64,000 nt of DNA from an uncultured Adlercreutzia sp. (GTDB lineage Bacteria > Actinomycetota > Coriobacteriia > Coriobacteriales > Eggerthellaceae): contig NZ_CAUASN010000004.1 of assembly GCF_958431955.1 (NCBI RefSeq), positions 1-64,000 on the forward strand, given 5' to 3'. Shown here in pieces: positions 26,739-34,433 of the stretch (its first letter is position 1; each line of letters starts with the position of its first letter). The notes beneath the pieces are model-generated. The model worked only from the letters and a program-made list of their open reading frames with translations, searched no databases and was not told the origin of the DNA. Both the position numbers and the translations under genes were made by a program.

Positions 26739-27623
26739 CTAGGAGGTTTGGAACCAGATGTTCAGGTCGGCGTCGGTGGAGATTCCGGGGACGGTGCCCT
26801 TGTTGGTGTACTGCCAGATGGCGAAGTTGAAGGTGACCGTCGGATCGTCGATGCCGTACTCGGCGAGCCACAACGGGTACTCCGCGCGCTCCTCCACCGA
26901 CAGGCGCAGCAGGTCTTGCTGGTTGCCGTAGATCATCGGCGAGAACCCGGCCTTCGCAATGCGCTCGCAGAACGCCCGGGCGTTGGCGGAGAACTGCTCG
27001 GGCGGCAGGTCGTTGGCGCGGGCTCCGTCGATGTCCACCGGCTCGTGGTCGTAGGCCACCATGTGGAAGGAGACGCCCTCGTGCTCGGCCTCGCGCAGCT
27101 GCTCGATGGCGAAGGCGGCCTCCTCGCGAGCCTCTTCCTCGTCGATGGACTGGGAGAAGAAATACGCGCTCACGGGAATGCCCGCTGCCTGAGCGCCCAG
27201 GGCGTTGGCGAGGAAGTACTCGTCCACTCCCAGCTTGCCCTCGGTGGCGCCGCGGTTGCCGATGCGCACGAAGGCGAACTGCGCGCCGGCGCCAGCCACC
27301 GCGTTCCAGTCGACTTCGCGCTGGTGCTCGGACACGTCCACGCCCCACTGCGACCGCAGCTCGTCGTTCTCGTAGTACACGGGACGGCCGCCATCCCAGA
27401 TGAGGTTGTCCCAGTTGTAGGGGCACGGCACCTCGGCGATCTGCCGAGCGGCCACGTTGGAGCTCTCCGAGCCGCATCCGGCGAGCAGGGCCGACAGCGC
27501 CACGGCGCTCGCCCCCACGAACGCGCGGCGCGTGATAAGCGCGGGCGACGTTGCGCGTCCGGATGCTTCCCCGACCGGCTGCGCGGATGCGCAACTGCGA
27601 GGAGCCATCGTTCGTGCCGGCAC
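26739..27623 (-). CDS. GH25-type lysozyme-like Tat lipoprotein
   Basis: A 294-residue secreted protein. A Tat-like signal (ITRRAFVGASA) and lipobox LAGC are followed by a glycoside hydrolase family 25 domain: GVDVSEHQREVDWNAV (first catalytic strand), FAFVRIGNRG, AYDHEP and PLWLAEYG, consistent with the muramidase barrel. It would cleave peptidoglycan outside the membrane. I choose GTG 27623, which has an AAGAAGG site at proper distance; ATG 27608 lacks one. Confidence 0.82.
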   Translation of the reverse strand: MPARTMAPRSCASAQPVGEASGRATSPALITRRAFVGASAVALSALLAGCGSESSNVAARQIAEVPCPYNWDNLIWDGGRPVYYENDELRSQWGVDVSEHQREVDWNAVAGAGAQFAFVRIGNRGATEGKLGVDEYFLANALGAQAAGIPVSAYFFSQSIDEEEAREEAAFAIEQLREAEHEGVSFHMVAYDHEPVDIDGARANDLPPEQFSANARAFCERIAKAGFSPMIYGNQQDLLRLSVEERAEYPLWLAEYGIDDPTVTFNFAIWQYTNKGTVPGISTDADLNIWFQTS

Positions 27624-27931
27624 GGTAGAGCCTTCTTTCCCAGAGAACCTGTTTTTCACGGCGCTTATTGTAAACCACCCTGCGCCAGTGCGGGCGTTTT
27701 CACGCCGATCACAGATCGAGAAGCCCCGTTCGGCCCCTGAAACCGCAGGGGATGCCCCCTGGGGCGGGGAACGACGCGCCGCGCGAGCGCTTGTGCGTTC
27801 ATCAGAAAACGGGTCGGTAAAAATCGGCTCTCGCATGGCGCCAAAAACGGAACGCGGCCCCTATGATGGGGGAGTTCCACAAGCCCCGCATCCACCGGGT
27901 GCGGTAAATTCCCTGATGAAAGAAGGATCCC
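27624..27931. other. 308-base divergent intergenic region
   Basis: No gene seen. TATGAT (about 27860) on the plus strand and TACAAT on the minus strand (about 27670) are possible -10 boxes for the flanking genes, without clear -35 boxes. Confidence 0.3.
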
Positions 27932-28516
27932 ATGGCTGAATCGACACTCGTTCTGCATCAACTGAAGACAGCGGCCAACTACAGTAAGCTGGCCATGCAC
28001 AAGTGCGGCCCCCGCAGCTTCAAAGAGGGCCAGGGCGCCCTGGTGAAGGTGCTCTACAAGTTCGGCGACGGCAAGCTGTCGCTCGCGAAGCTGGAGGAGG
28101 TGCTCGGCTGGAGCGGCCGCGAGGTCATCGACGTGGCCGAGAAAGCCCAGGCCAACGGTTATGTCGCCTTCACCACCAGCAAGAAGGGCAAGCTATCGGT
28201 GAAGCTCACCGACAAGGGCGTCTTGGTAATCGAGAAGCGCCTGGCCGCCGAGGACCGTGCGGCCGAGGAGGTGCTCGCGGGCCTCTCCGACGAGGAGCGT
28301 GCCTGCCTGCTGAAGCTGTGCGGCAAGGTGATCGACACCTGCAAGGGGCTCGGCGTGGACTACCGCACCATCGCCGTGAAGGGCAACTCCGACCGCAAGC
28401 CTGGCAAGCACCACGGCTGCTGCGGCCACAAGCACGGCCACAGTCACAAGCATGGGCGGAAGTGCGACGGCAAGCGCGGACACGGCGACCGCAAGCCCAA
28501 CTGTAAGCGCGACTAA
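27932..28516 (+). CDS. MarR-like winged-helix protein with His/Cys-rich tail
   Basis: A 194-residue protein. Residues 1-105 resemble a MarR-type winged helix (LSLAKLEEVLGWSGREVIDVAEKAQANGYV, then a basic wing and LTDKGVLVIEKRL). The last 42 residues hold eight His and four Cys (HHGCCGHKHGHSHKHG), a likely metal-binding extension. The start at ATG 27932 follows GAAGGA. It lies upstream of a DUF2148 gene on the same strand. A metal-responsive regulator is an inference. Confidence 0.6.
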   Translation: MAESTLVLHQLKTAANYSKLAMHKCGPRSFKEGQGALVKVLYKFGDGKLSLAKLEEVLGWSGREVIDVAEKAQANGYVAFTTSKKGKLSVKLTDKGVLVIEKRLAAEDRAAEEVLAGLSDEERACLLKLCGKVIDTCKGLGVDYRTIAVKGNSDRKPGKHHGCCGHKHGHSHKHGRKCDGKRGHGDRKPNCKRD

Positions 28517-28583
28517 CTCCCCTCGCGGCCATCGTCGCGGTATCATGAGGCCCACCATCCCATCGAGAGAGGCGAGGCACCCC

Positions 28584-29108
28584 ATGATCTACGACGAGCG
28601 CGCCATTCGAGAGGCCCAGGCGCTGGACATTGCCCAGAAGATGCTGGTAGCGGCGCGCACAGCGCCGAAGGGCAAGGGCGTCGACGTAGTGGAATGCGCC
28701 GTGGTGGACGGCGACACCATGGAGGAACTCGCGTGCGCCATGGAAGCCATCGGCCAGGAGCGCGGGCACCAGTTCTTCCTGCGCGATGCCGGCTGCGTGC
28801 GGCGCAGCCACTGCGTCGTGCTCGTAGGAACGCGCAGCAAGCCGCAGGGCCTGAACTGCGGCTACTGCGGCTTTCCCACGTGCGGTCAGAAGCCCGCGGA
28901 AGCCCCTTGCGAGATTAACGCCGTCGATGTGGGCATCGCCCTCGGCGCCGCCGTATCCCGCGCCCAGCTGTACGGGGTGGACACCCGCATCATGTTCTCC
29001 GCCGGCACCGCCGCCGCCCGCCTGGGCCTGCTCGGGGAGGGAGTAGGGCAGGTGTACGCCATCCCCGTGAGCATCAGCTCCAAAAGCCCCTTCTTCGACC
29101 GAAGCTAA
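28584..29108 (+). CDS. DUF2148 ferredoxin-domain-like protein
   Basis: A 174-residue protein matching the DUF2148 pattern: IYDERAIREAQALDIAQKM, the Cys-rich NCGYCGFPTC segment (likely Fe-S ligand set with C-E-I further on), then ALGAAVSRAQLYGVDTRIMFSAGTAAARLG. The start at ATG 28584 follows a GAGAGGCGAGG run. The family is widespread in anaerobes and functionally uncharacterised. It follows the His/Cys-tailed regulator by 67 bases. Confidence 0.75.
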   Translation: MIYDERAIREAQALDIAQKMLVAARTAPKGKGVDVVECAVVDGDTMEELACAMEAIGQERGHQFFLRDAGCVRRSHCVVLVGTRSKPQGLNCGYCGFPTCGQKPAEAPCEINAVDVGIALGAAVSRAQLYGVDTRIMFSAGTAAARLGLLGEGVGQVYAIPVSISSKSPFFDRS

Positions 29109-29143
29109 AGCCGAGGCGCCACCGGCACCCCAGCACGCCCTCG

Positions 29144-29383
29144 AAAATAGATGCCGGTCTTGCCGCCTGGGCTTTAGGTGGCCCGGGCGTCAGCACTCAT
29201 ATCGACACTCGGGAAATCCCTGGCAACGTGACCCTCTCCATCGGGCACTTACGCATTGGCCGCGACAAGGATCTCTCCCTGCGCTATCGGGAAGACGGCC
29301 GCTGGGTTCAAGTGGGCGCTATCCAGCACTTCGCCGATGCAACCCTCGCCGCCATCAACGCCTACCGCAAAAACACGCTGTAG
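29144..29383 (+). pseudogene. C-terminal remnant of an unidentified gene
   Basis: An open plus-strand frame without a usable start and with convincing codon use ends at TAG 29381-29383. It reads ...STHIDTREIPGNVTLSIGH ... VGAIQHFADATLAAINAYR. GTG 29228 could start a 51-residue peptide but has no ribosome site. I read this as the tail of a lost gene; family unknown. Confidence 0.35.
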
Positions 29384-29700
29384 CAGCCTCCTCGCAGACA
29401 AGGCCGCGGATGTCTTCAAGATAGGCGAAGAGCTCGGCGCAGTCATATACAGGAATGGTCGAGCGCTCAAAATAAGGTCACGACGACTCCAGCGCGTTCT
29501 CGATGTCGTACTTCTCCAGCGTGCAGATGCGGGCCAGCCGTTAACCTTCAGCAATCGCAGCTTCACCGCACCCGCGAGCTGAGACCTGCCTCCTTCGGCC
29601 AGCAAATAGAACGCATTGGTAAACTACGAGGAGCTCATCCGCAAGTCAGCCTCATCCAGAAGGATGGTCGTGGGAGTTTGCTGCGCTATGCCAGAACGGG
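29384..29700 (-). pseudogene. Frameshifted remnant of an unidentified gene
   Basis: Short coding-like pieces appear in different minus-strand frames: FTNAFYLLAEGGRSQLAGAV, KLRLLKVNGWP, then after a shift LEKYDIENALESS-stop, then PYFERSTIPVYDCAELFAYL. This pattern is that of a decayed gene. Family not recognised. Confidence 0.35.
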
Positions 29701-29746
29701 CGCAAGGACTGTAGTTCCTCGCGCCCGCCCTCGCCTCTATCAGTAG

Positions 29747-31111
29747 CTATCTTGAATGCTCTTTCAGAGCGGCAATCTTATAAAGATCTTTGACGAGGAA
29801 CTCCAGCGTTTTCTTAGCATGAATGCACGATCGACTGTCTACACAATGAAGTCCCTTTTCAGGGCTGGCCGTCCTTGCGTTAACTGGACAGCCTCCTCCG
29901 CATATTCCGAGCGCCACGCAATCCAGGCAACTCTCTTCGTTGAGGGGCACCAACGCTGCCCACTTTTCCCAGAAAGGATGTCGGTTGGCGTTAAAAGTCT
30001 CATCCCAGATATCGGCCACATAGTTTTCGCTTTCAGCCATCAATCCCTGGCAAATGCCAATTCTCCCGTCTGGCGCAAAAAGAATTTGACCACCAGAAGT
30101 CGCCCCGCAATCCGAAAAATGAATCCTAGCTGATGCAAAAGCATTGAGCTTACGCATGATCCTGTCCTCGTAAACCCCATCGCCACGTAAAGCCACGAAC
30201 GAATCGATTATGAACTGTGACGCTTTTTGATAGTAGGCGTCAGACTTTTCCTCATCGCCCTTGGCAAGCAAAACGTTATAGCCAAAACCCTTTACTCGAT
30301 ACTTTCTCACCAATTCGAGCATATGAGGTAAGTCATCAATCGTCTTTTCGGAAAGTGTAACCGAGAGAGAAGGTGCGGGAACATCAAGCGCGTTATACAT
30401 CTCCAAAACTTCGATGACCCGAGTGTAGGTCGGCCGCCCTGCCTTATCGACTCTCATATCATTGGCTTCTGCGGTGAAACCGTCGATGGAGATGCTAACG
30501 GCCACACCTAGATCATGAAGCTTTAGAATCCGCTGTTCGTTGAGAAGCGTTCCATTAGTAATAACGGCAAACTGTGTGTTAGAGAGAACGGGCCTTTTTC
30601 TCGCAAGCTCCCTAACCCGCTCAACAACATGAACGAGAACATCAAATTGAAGTAGCGGCTCACCACCGAAGAAGATAATATCTGACTGCTCTTCTTCATA
30701 GTTCGTCGAGGAAAGTTCGAGCTGGCGCGCAAAAACATCTATGGCTTTTTCGGCGATCTCTCTTGTCATATTCTTCGTTGACGAGCTGCCGCACCCGCAG
30801 ACATCACTACCTACAAAACAATATCTGCAGGCAAGGTTGCAGCTTTCGCTCAGAATAAAATACCCGAGTCTAACATCAGGCTCGGGTACATTCCCCCTGA
30901 TTCGCGCTAAGATCTCCTCGTCTTCGCCCTCTTTCGCAGTGAGTATCTTTGTGCGCATCAGTTCGTCCCTGAGGACACTTGAGCATTCTCCCCGCAGAAA
31001 TCGCTCATAGACCTCTCTGTCAAGAAACACAGGCTGCATTCTTAAAGAGTGCCACAGCGCAACGCATTCACCCAAATCGAACGCATGAGTAAACCTTGAG
31101 ATCTTTTCCAT
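29747..31111 (-). CDS. Radical SAM/SPASM peptide maturase
   Basis: A 454-residue enzyme. After an N-terminal domain (FTHAFDLGECVALWHSL) comes the radical SAM core with C91-xxx-C95-xx-C98 (SESCNLACRYC), GGEPLLQ and the usual ITNGTLL and SIDGF strands. The C-terminal SPASM region carries the auxiliary Fe-S ligands (CGATSGG, CLDCVALGICGGGC, then two more Cys). SPASM maturases install thioether or carbon-carbon crosslinks in peptides. The gene starts 32 bases after the Cys-rich peptide gene, with a GGAAGG site, and uses AT-richer codons than its surroundings, suggesting transfer. The likely substrate is the adjacent peptide. Confidence 0.9.
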   Translation of the reverse strand: MEKISRFTHAFDLGECVALWHSLRMQPVFLDREVYERFLRGECSSVLRDELMRTKILTAKEGEDEEILARIRGNVPEPDVRLGYFILSESCNLACRYCFVGSDVCGCGSSSTKNMTREIAEKAIDVFARQLELSSTNYEEEQSDIIFFGGEPLLQFDVLVHVVERVRELARKRPVLSNTQFAVITNGTLLNEQRILKLHDLGVAVSISIDGFTAEANDMRVDKAGRPTYTRVIEVLEMYNALDVPAPSLSVTLSEKTIDDLPHMLELVRKYRVKGFGYNVLLAKGDEEKSDAYYQKASQFIIDSFVALRGDGVYEDRIMRKLNAFASARIHFSDCGATSGGQILFAPDGRIGICQGLMAESENYVADIWDETFNANRHPFWEKWAALVPLNEESCLDCVALGICGGGCPVNARTASPEKGLHCVDSRSCIHAKKTLEFLVKDLYKIAALKEHSR

Positions 31112-31143
31112 ATACAGAAGGGCCTTCCGTTTGCAATCGACGA

Positions 31144-31305
31144 TTAATCAATCCAATTCTGGTCTTTAGGCTCTTCCGGATAGAGACGACCACAGCGGCA
31201 ATGGCACGAACAATTGCATGCACAAGAACACAAGTGAGCACCTGCAGTATCCTGACCAATCGCACCATACATCTCCTGCAGATCCTCGGTCGTAATCGTA
31301 ATCAT
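31144..31305 (-). CDS. Cys-rich RiPP precursor peptide (seven alternating cysteines)
   Basis: A 53-residue peptide starting at ATG 31305 with an AGAGGT ribosome site and ending at TAA 31144-31146. Residues 1-25 form a plausible leader (MITITTEDLQEMYGAIGQDT...). The core LCSCACNCSCHCRCG has cysteine at residues 26, 28, 30, 32, 34, 36 and 38, that is, every second position. The tail is LYPEEPKDQNWID. It directly precedes the radical SAM/SPASM gene on the same strand. The arrangement is that of a ranthipeptide/sactipeptide-type RiPP. No protease or exporter gene is adjacent. It is too short for most gene callers. Confidence 0.88.
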   Translation of the reverse strand: MITITTEDLQEMYGAIGQDTAGAHLCSCACNCSCHCRCGRLYPEEPKDQNWID

Positions 31306-31368
31306 TGTCTACCTCTTTCCTCGAATGACTATCTTGCATTTCGACCATCTAAAGTGATCGATTTAGCT

Positions 31369-31395
31369 AGAGTATCAAACGAGGGGGGGGGTCAA
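31369..31395 (-). promoter_or_regulatory. Candidate RiPP promoter containing a 9-base poly-C tract
   Basis: On the minus strand TTGACC (31390-31395) is followed by seven further C (plus-strand G run 31383-31391) and then TACTCT (31369-31374, 15-base spacing) or GATACT (31371-31376, 13-base spacing). Both spacings are short of the optimum of 17. A homopolymer inside a promoter spacer is a known basis for phase variation. Confidence 0.4.
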
Positions 31396-31399
31396 GAGA

Positions 31400-31530
31400 A
31401 AGCCAAATACAGCCCCTGCCTGGTACCGTGGGAGGAGCTGCCCGACCGCGCCAAGGAATGAAACCGCTCGGCCGTGCGCAGCATCCCCAGCCTGCTCGCC
31501 AGCGTAAACCTAGCCGTGGTGAAGTACTAC
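31400..31530 (+). pseudogene. RyR-domain remnant
   Basis: A plus-strand frame reads SPCLVPWEELPDRAKE, an in-frame TGA, then NRSAVRSIPSLLASVNLAVVK. This matches the end of bacterial RyR-domain proteins (consensus near CLVPWEELPE--KE-DR ... IP-LLA-AG-AVVR). The upstream part is missing and the stop interrupts it, so it is a fragment. Confidence 0.5.
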
Positions 31531-31534
31531 CCCT

Positions 31535-32055
31535 CTAGCTGCTTGATGGCACGGTCGAAATCGCTTTCAAGCCGCGACGTAAATGCCCGTCACTTGCTGA
31601 TAGAGGTTGCGCTCGCTGGAGCGGATATCGCGAACACGCTGAAGCAGCTCGCGGAAGTAACGACTGCGACCATCTTTGAGGCGGCGATCATCGAGCGCGA
31701 ATCCTTTAACGGCGTGCTCCTTCAGAACCCGTGTAGCCCATTGACGAAAATGAGTTGCCTTGCGCGAGCTTACCCGATACCCTACCGGAATCACTGCATC
31801 GAGATTGTAGACATTGGCCAAGCGCTTGACCTGGCGACTTCCCTCTTGGCGAACTTGTTCCATTTTGGAACAAGTTGCGGCAGGATCCAGCTCCTCTTCC
31901 TCAAATATATTACCTAGATGTTTGGTGATTTCCTGACTGCTCATGCCAAACAACTGGACGATTTGCGCCTGCGTCAACCAAACCGTCTCGTCTTCAAGCT
32001 GAGCGTTCAGGCGGATATCACCATCGGGTGATTCGTAGATCTCGATATCGCCCAT
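31535..32055 (-). pseudogene. RhuM-family protein, broken by internal deletion/frameshift
   Basis: The first 162 codons (ATG 32055) match RhuM-family proteins: IEIYESPDGDIRLNAQLEDETVWLTQAQIVQLF, YNLDAVIPVGYRV, FRQWATRVLKEHAVKGFALDD, RYFRELLQRVRDIRSSERNLYQQV. The frame stops at 31567, but a shifted frame continues with RLESDFDRAIKQLEG and a stop at 31535-31537, the family's usual C-terminus. About half of the protein between the two parts is missing. RhuM genes often accompany restriction or mobile loci. Confidence 0.7.
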
Positions 32056-32145
32056 GGGACGCTCCTCAGAATGAGATAGTCATTCTTTTGAAGCCGCGCC
32101 CATTGGTAGGAGTCTGAATCCAGCCACTTTCCAGCCACTTTGCCC

Positions 32146-32186
32146 GAAGAAAGAGAAAAGGCCAGCACACTTATAAGTGGCTGGCC
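32146..32186 (-). terminator. Terminator downstream of tRNA-fMet
   Basis: On the minus strand GGCCAGCCACTTATAAGTG pairs with its near-complement ending GCTGGCC (32160-32186), followed by TTTTCTCTTTCTTC. This is a good intrinsic terminator just after the tRNA. Confidence 0.75.
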
Positions 32187-32196
32187 TGGTGTTTCT

Positions 32197-32274
32197 TGGT
32201 CGCGGGGGCCGGATTTGAACCGACGACCTTCGGGTTATGAGCCCGACGAGCTGACCAGACTGCTCCACCCCGCA
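32197..32274 (-). tRNA. Initiator tRNA-fMet (anticodon CAU)
   Basis: The 78 bases on the minus strand fold as a tRNA with encoded CCA. The anticodon loop is CTCATAA, flanked by three consecutive G-C pairs (TCGGG/CCCGA), the mark of initiator tRNA. The T-loop is TTCAAAT and the D-arm starts GGAGCAG. The first acceptor pair would be U1-G72, a weak pair where E. coli has the C1-A72 mismatch. Confidence 0.92.
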
Positions 32275-32609
32275 ATGGGTTGCCTCAAAAGGCAAGGGTA
32301 TATGCTACGCCTCTCTCAGCCGATTGCAAGGAAAACTTCATCACCCGGGCCAATGAGCACAATTCCTGCACATTGCAGCGTTTTCCAGGGCGAAGCCGTG
32401 AAGTCGATCCAGAAAAATGGCCAAAACATGCCTCGAGTGAGCTCGCCAAGATGTAAAATTGCCACATTCCTCCCATCAAAACGTGCAAAAACGGCATTTT
32501 GGCAATCTGCGAAGCAAAATTCAGAGCTTTAGGCGCCCCCAAGAGCGCACTCGAGGTCCTTTTTGGCCAAAAAACAAAAACGACTTGTCGTGCTATCATG
32601 CTCGGCGCC
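32275..32609. other. 335-base AT-richer intergenic region
   Basis: No gene supported. It contains a perfect 14-bp palindrome TTTTTGGCCAAAAA (32560-32573) and the related ATGGCCAAAACATG at about 32417. TATCAT at 32594-32599 could be a -10 box for the EamA gene. The composition differs from the flanks; it may be an interspersed repeat, which only a genome search would show. Confidence 0.35.
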
Positions 32610-33614
32610 ATGTTTTCACAGCTCAGACAAAGCGGACTGCCCTCGTGGGCCTACAAAGCGGCGCTGCTCGTTGCGGCGGCCATTTGGGGCATGGGCACAG
32701 TCGTCATCAAATCCACGGTAGACGAGTTCCCGCCTTCATGGCTCGTGGGCGTGCGCTTCACGGGTGCGGGCATCATCCTGGGCCTCGTCAGCATCCGTAA
32801 GTTGCACAACTGTCTGGCTGCCGACGGCGCGGGCCACCTGCGCGACGGCGCCGTGCTCGGCGTGCTGCTCTTCCTCTCCTACTGGGCGAACTCCTCGGGG
32901 CTCACCGACACCACCGCTTCCAACAGCTCGTTTCTTACCACGCTGTACGTGGTCATCATCCCCTTTCTCAGCTGGTTCATCATTCGGAAGAAGCCCACGC
33001 GGTTCAATATCGTGGCAGCACTCGCCTGCATCGGCGGCGTCGCCTGTGTCGCCTATACCGGCGCCGGCGCGTTCTCACTGCGCTTCGGCGACCTCGTCAC
33101 ACTGCTCTCGGCGCTCTTCCTCAGCCTGCACGTGCTGTACACGGCGAAGTTCGCCCCCGGCCGCTCCATGACGGTGCTCACGGTCATCCAGTTCGTGGCA
33201 GCCGGCATCCTCGGCTTCATTGTCGGCGCCGTTACCGAGCCCACCCCGAACTTCACAAGCCTCTCGCCCGACACCTGGGTAAGCCTCGCCTACTTGACGG
33301 TCTTCGCCTCGTGCATCGCCCTCGGCCTGCAGAATGCCGCCGTAGCGCGGGTCAATCCGGCCCAGGCGTCGCTCTTCCTCTCCACCGAGTGTGTCTTCGG
33401 CGTAGTGTTCTCCATCGCCCTGCTCGGCGAGGTGCTCACCCCCTCGCTGTTCGCCGGCTTCGCCCTCATCTTCGTCGGCATCGTCATCAGCGAATACCTG
33501 CCCCTGCGTGCCGAGAAGAAGCGAACCCAACGCGCAGCCGAAAAACCGCCGACCCCCGAAGAAGCCAGCGCGCTCATTACCGATCTAGAAGAGGCCGAGA
33601 CCTTTATGCGGTAA
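32610..33614 (+). CDS. EamA/DMT-family transporter
   Basis: A 334-residue membrane protein with ten hydrophobic segments in two EamA repeats (first AAIWGMGTVVIKSTVDEFPPSW, second AYLTVFASCIALGLQNAAVARVNPAQASLFLSTECVFGVVFSIALLGE). These are drug/metabolite exporters; the substrate is not predictable. The start at ATG 32610 lacks a clear ribosome site. The C-terminal 40 residues are charged and cytoplasmic. Confidence 0.88.
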   Translation: MFSQLRQSGLPSWAYKAALLVAAAIWGMGTVVIKSTVDEFPPSWLVGVRFTGAGIILGLVSIRKLHNCLAADGAGHLRDGAVLGVLLFLSYWANSSGLTDTTASNSSFLTTLYVVIIPFLSWFIIRKKPTRFNIVAALACIGGVACVAYTGAGAFSLRFGDLVTLLSALFLSLHVLYTAKFAPGRSMTVLTVIQFVAAGILGFIVGAVTEPTPNFTSLSPDTWVSLAYLTVFASCIALGLQNAAVARVNPAQASLFLSTECVFGVVFSIALLGEVLTPSLFAGFALIFVGIVISEYLPLRAEKKRTQRAAEKPPTPEEASALITDLEEAETFMR

Positions 33615-33680
33615 TCCCCCGGGTGCCTCGCTATACGTTCCCGAAAATCCCTCATAGTATTCCCGATAACGAGAGCTACA

Positions 33681-34418
33681 TCAGACAAGCTCCAGCTCTA
33701 AATCCGGCGAGACCGAGCATTCCGCTTGCAGCGCTCCCTGAACCCCAAGACCACAACGCGTTCTCGCCCACCGAGCAAGCCGCAAAATAACATAGAGCAG
33801 GAACACGCCACTATACAAAGAGACCGAAAAAGCCGCAGCTCCTCCCGTCATACTTGCCGGCAGAAGCAGCACTACCGCATGGACGGTCACGAGCGCAAAA
33901 AACGGGTAGGAAAGCTTCTGAATGGCCCGCCAGGTTTTTCCCTGCATACGACAGCGAATCAGACCAAACGAGGTGACGGTGAGCACGCCAAGAATCGCAC
34001 ATAGCAGCAGCGCCATCGCCAGTGCCACAGTCGTCGAACTCGCCGCCGTGCTGAACCCTCCCAGAGCAACACCAGCATAAACGCCCAGATAGCTCACCAC
34101 ATGGCACAGCACCAAGAGAGTCGCCACGATAGATAGCGAACCTCGCACCGGATTAAGATACTGGCGAAGACGAGAGCTCTCCGGAAGCACCCCAATGTAC
34201 ATCACTACTACGAACAGCGCATAGGGAAAGATGCATCGCCGCAAAAAAGGCAGCAGCTCACGGTAAAAATCGGGAGAGATATCCTCCAAAGCGCCCGATA
34301 GAAACAGCAGGTCAATCGCGACTGTCATGACGTAGAATACGCCGGGAATCCGAACCAGCGGCGTACGAAGCGCAAGGATAAGCGCTATGGCTAAGCCAAG
34401 AGCGACAAGAATATCCAT
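33681..34418 (-). CDS. Ferric-reductase-like membrane protein of the dms operon
   Basis: A 245-residue protein with about seven hydrophobic segments. Histidines in LCHVVSYLG and VTVHAVVLLL, on different helices, could bind heme b as in ferric-reductase-like/YedZ domains. ATG 34418 is preferred over a TTG at 34427, which sits too close to its ribosome site. As last gene of the dmsA operon, it may pass electrons from menaquinol to the exported reductase. The role is inferred. Confidence 0.5.
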   Translation of the reverse strand: MDILVALGLAIALILALRTPLVRIPGVFYVMTVAIDLLFLSGALEDISPDFYRELLPFLRRCIFPYALFVVVMYIGVLPESSRLRQYLNPVRGSLSIVATLLVLCHVVSYLGVYAGVALGGFSTAASSTTVALAMALLLCAILGVLTVTSFGLIRCRMQGKTWRAIQKLSYPFFALVTVHAVVLLLPASMTGGAAAFSVSLYSGVFLLYVILRLARWARTRCGLGVQGALQAECSVSPDLELELV

Positions 34419-34433
34419 GTTGAGCAAGTCTCC

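Noticed and set aside
31166..31348. A 60-codon frame overlapping the RiPP precursor in another frame
   Set aside because: It lacks a ribosome site, whereas the overlapping 53-residue frame has one and encodes the regular cysteine pattern.
31383..31391. The nine-G run treated purely as a sequencing artefact
   Set aside because: Kept as a finding because it falls inside a plausible promoter spacer, but artefact cannot be excluded without reads.
32285..32611. A 108-codon minus-strand frame between tRNA-fMet and the EamA gene
   Set aside because: No ribosome site, no protein-family resemblance, and it sits in the AT-richer block that looks non-coding.
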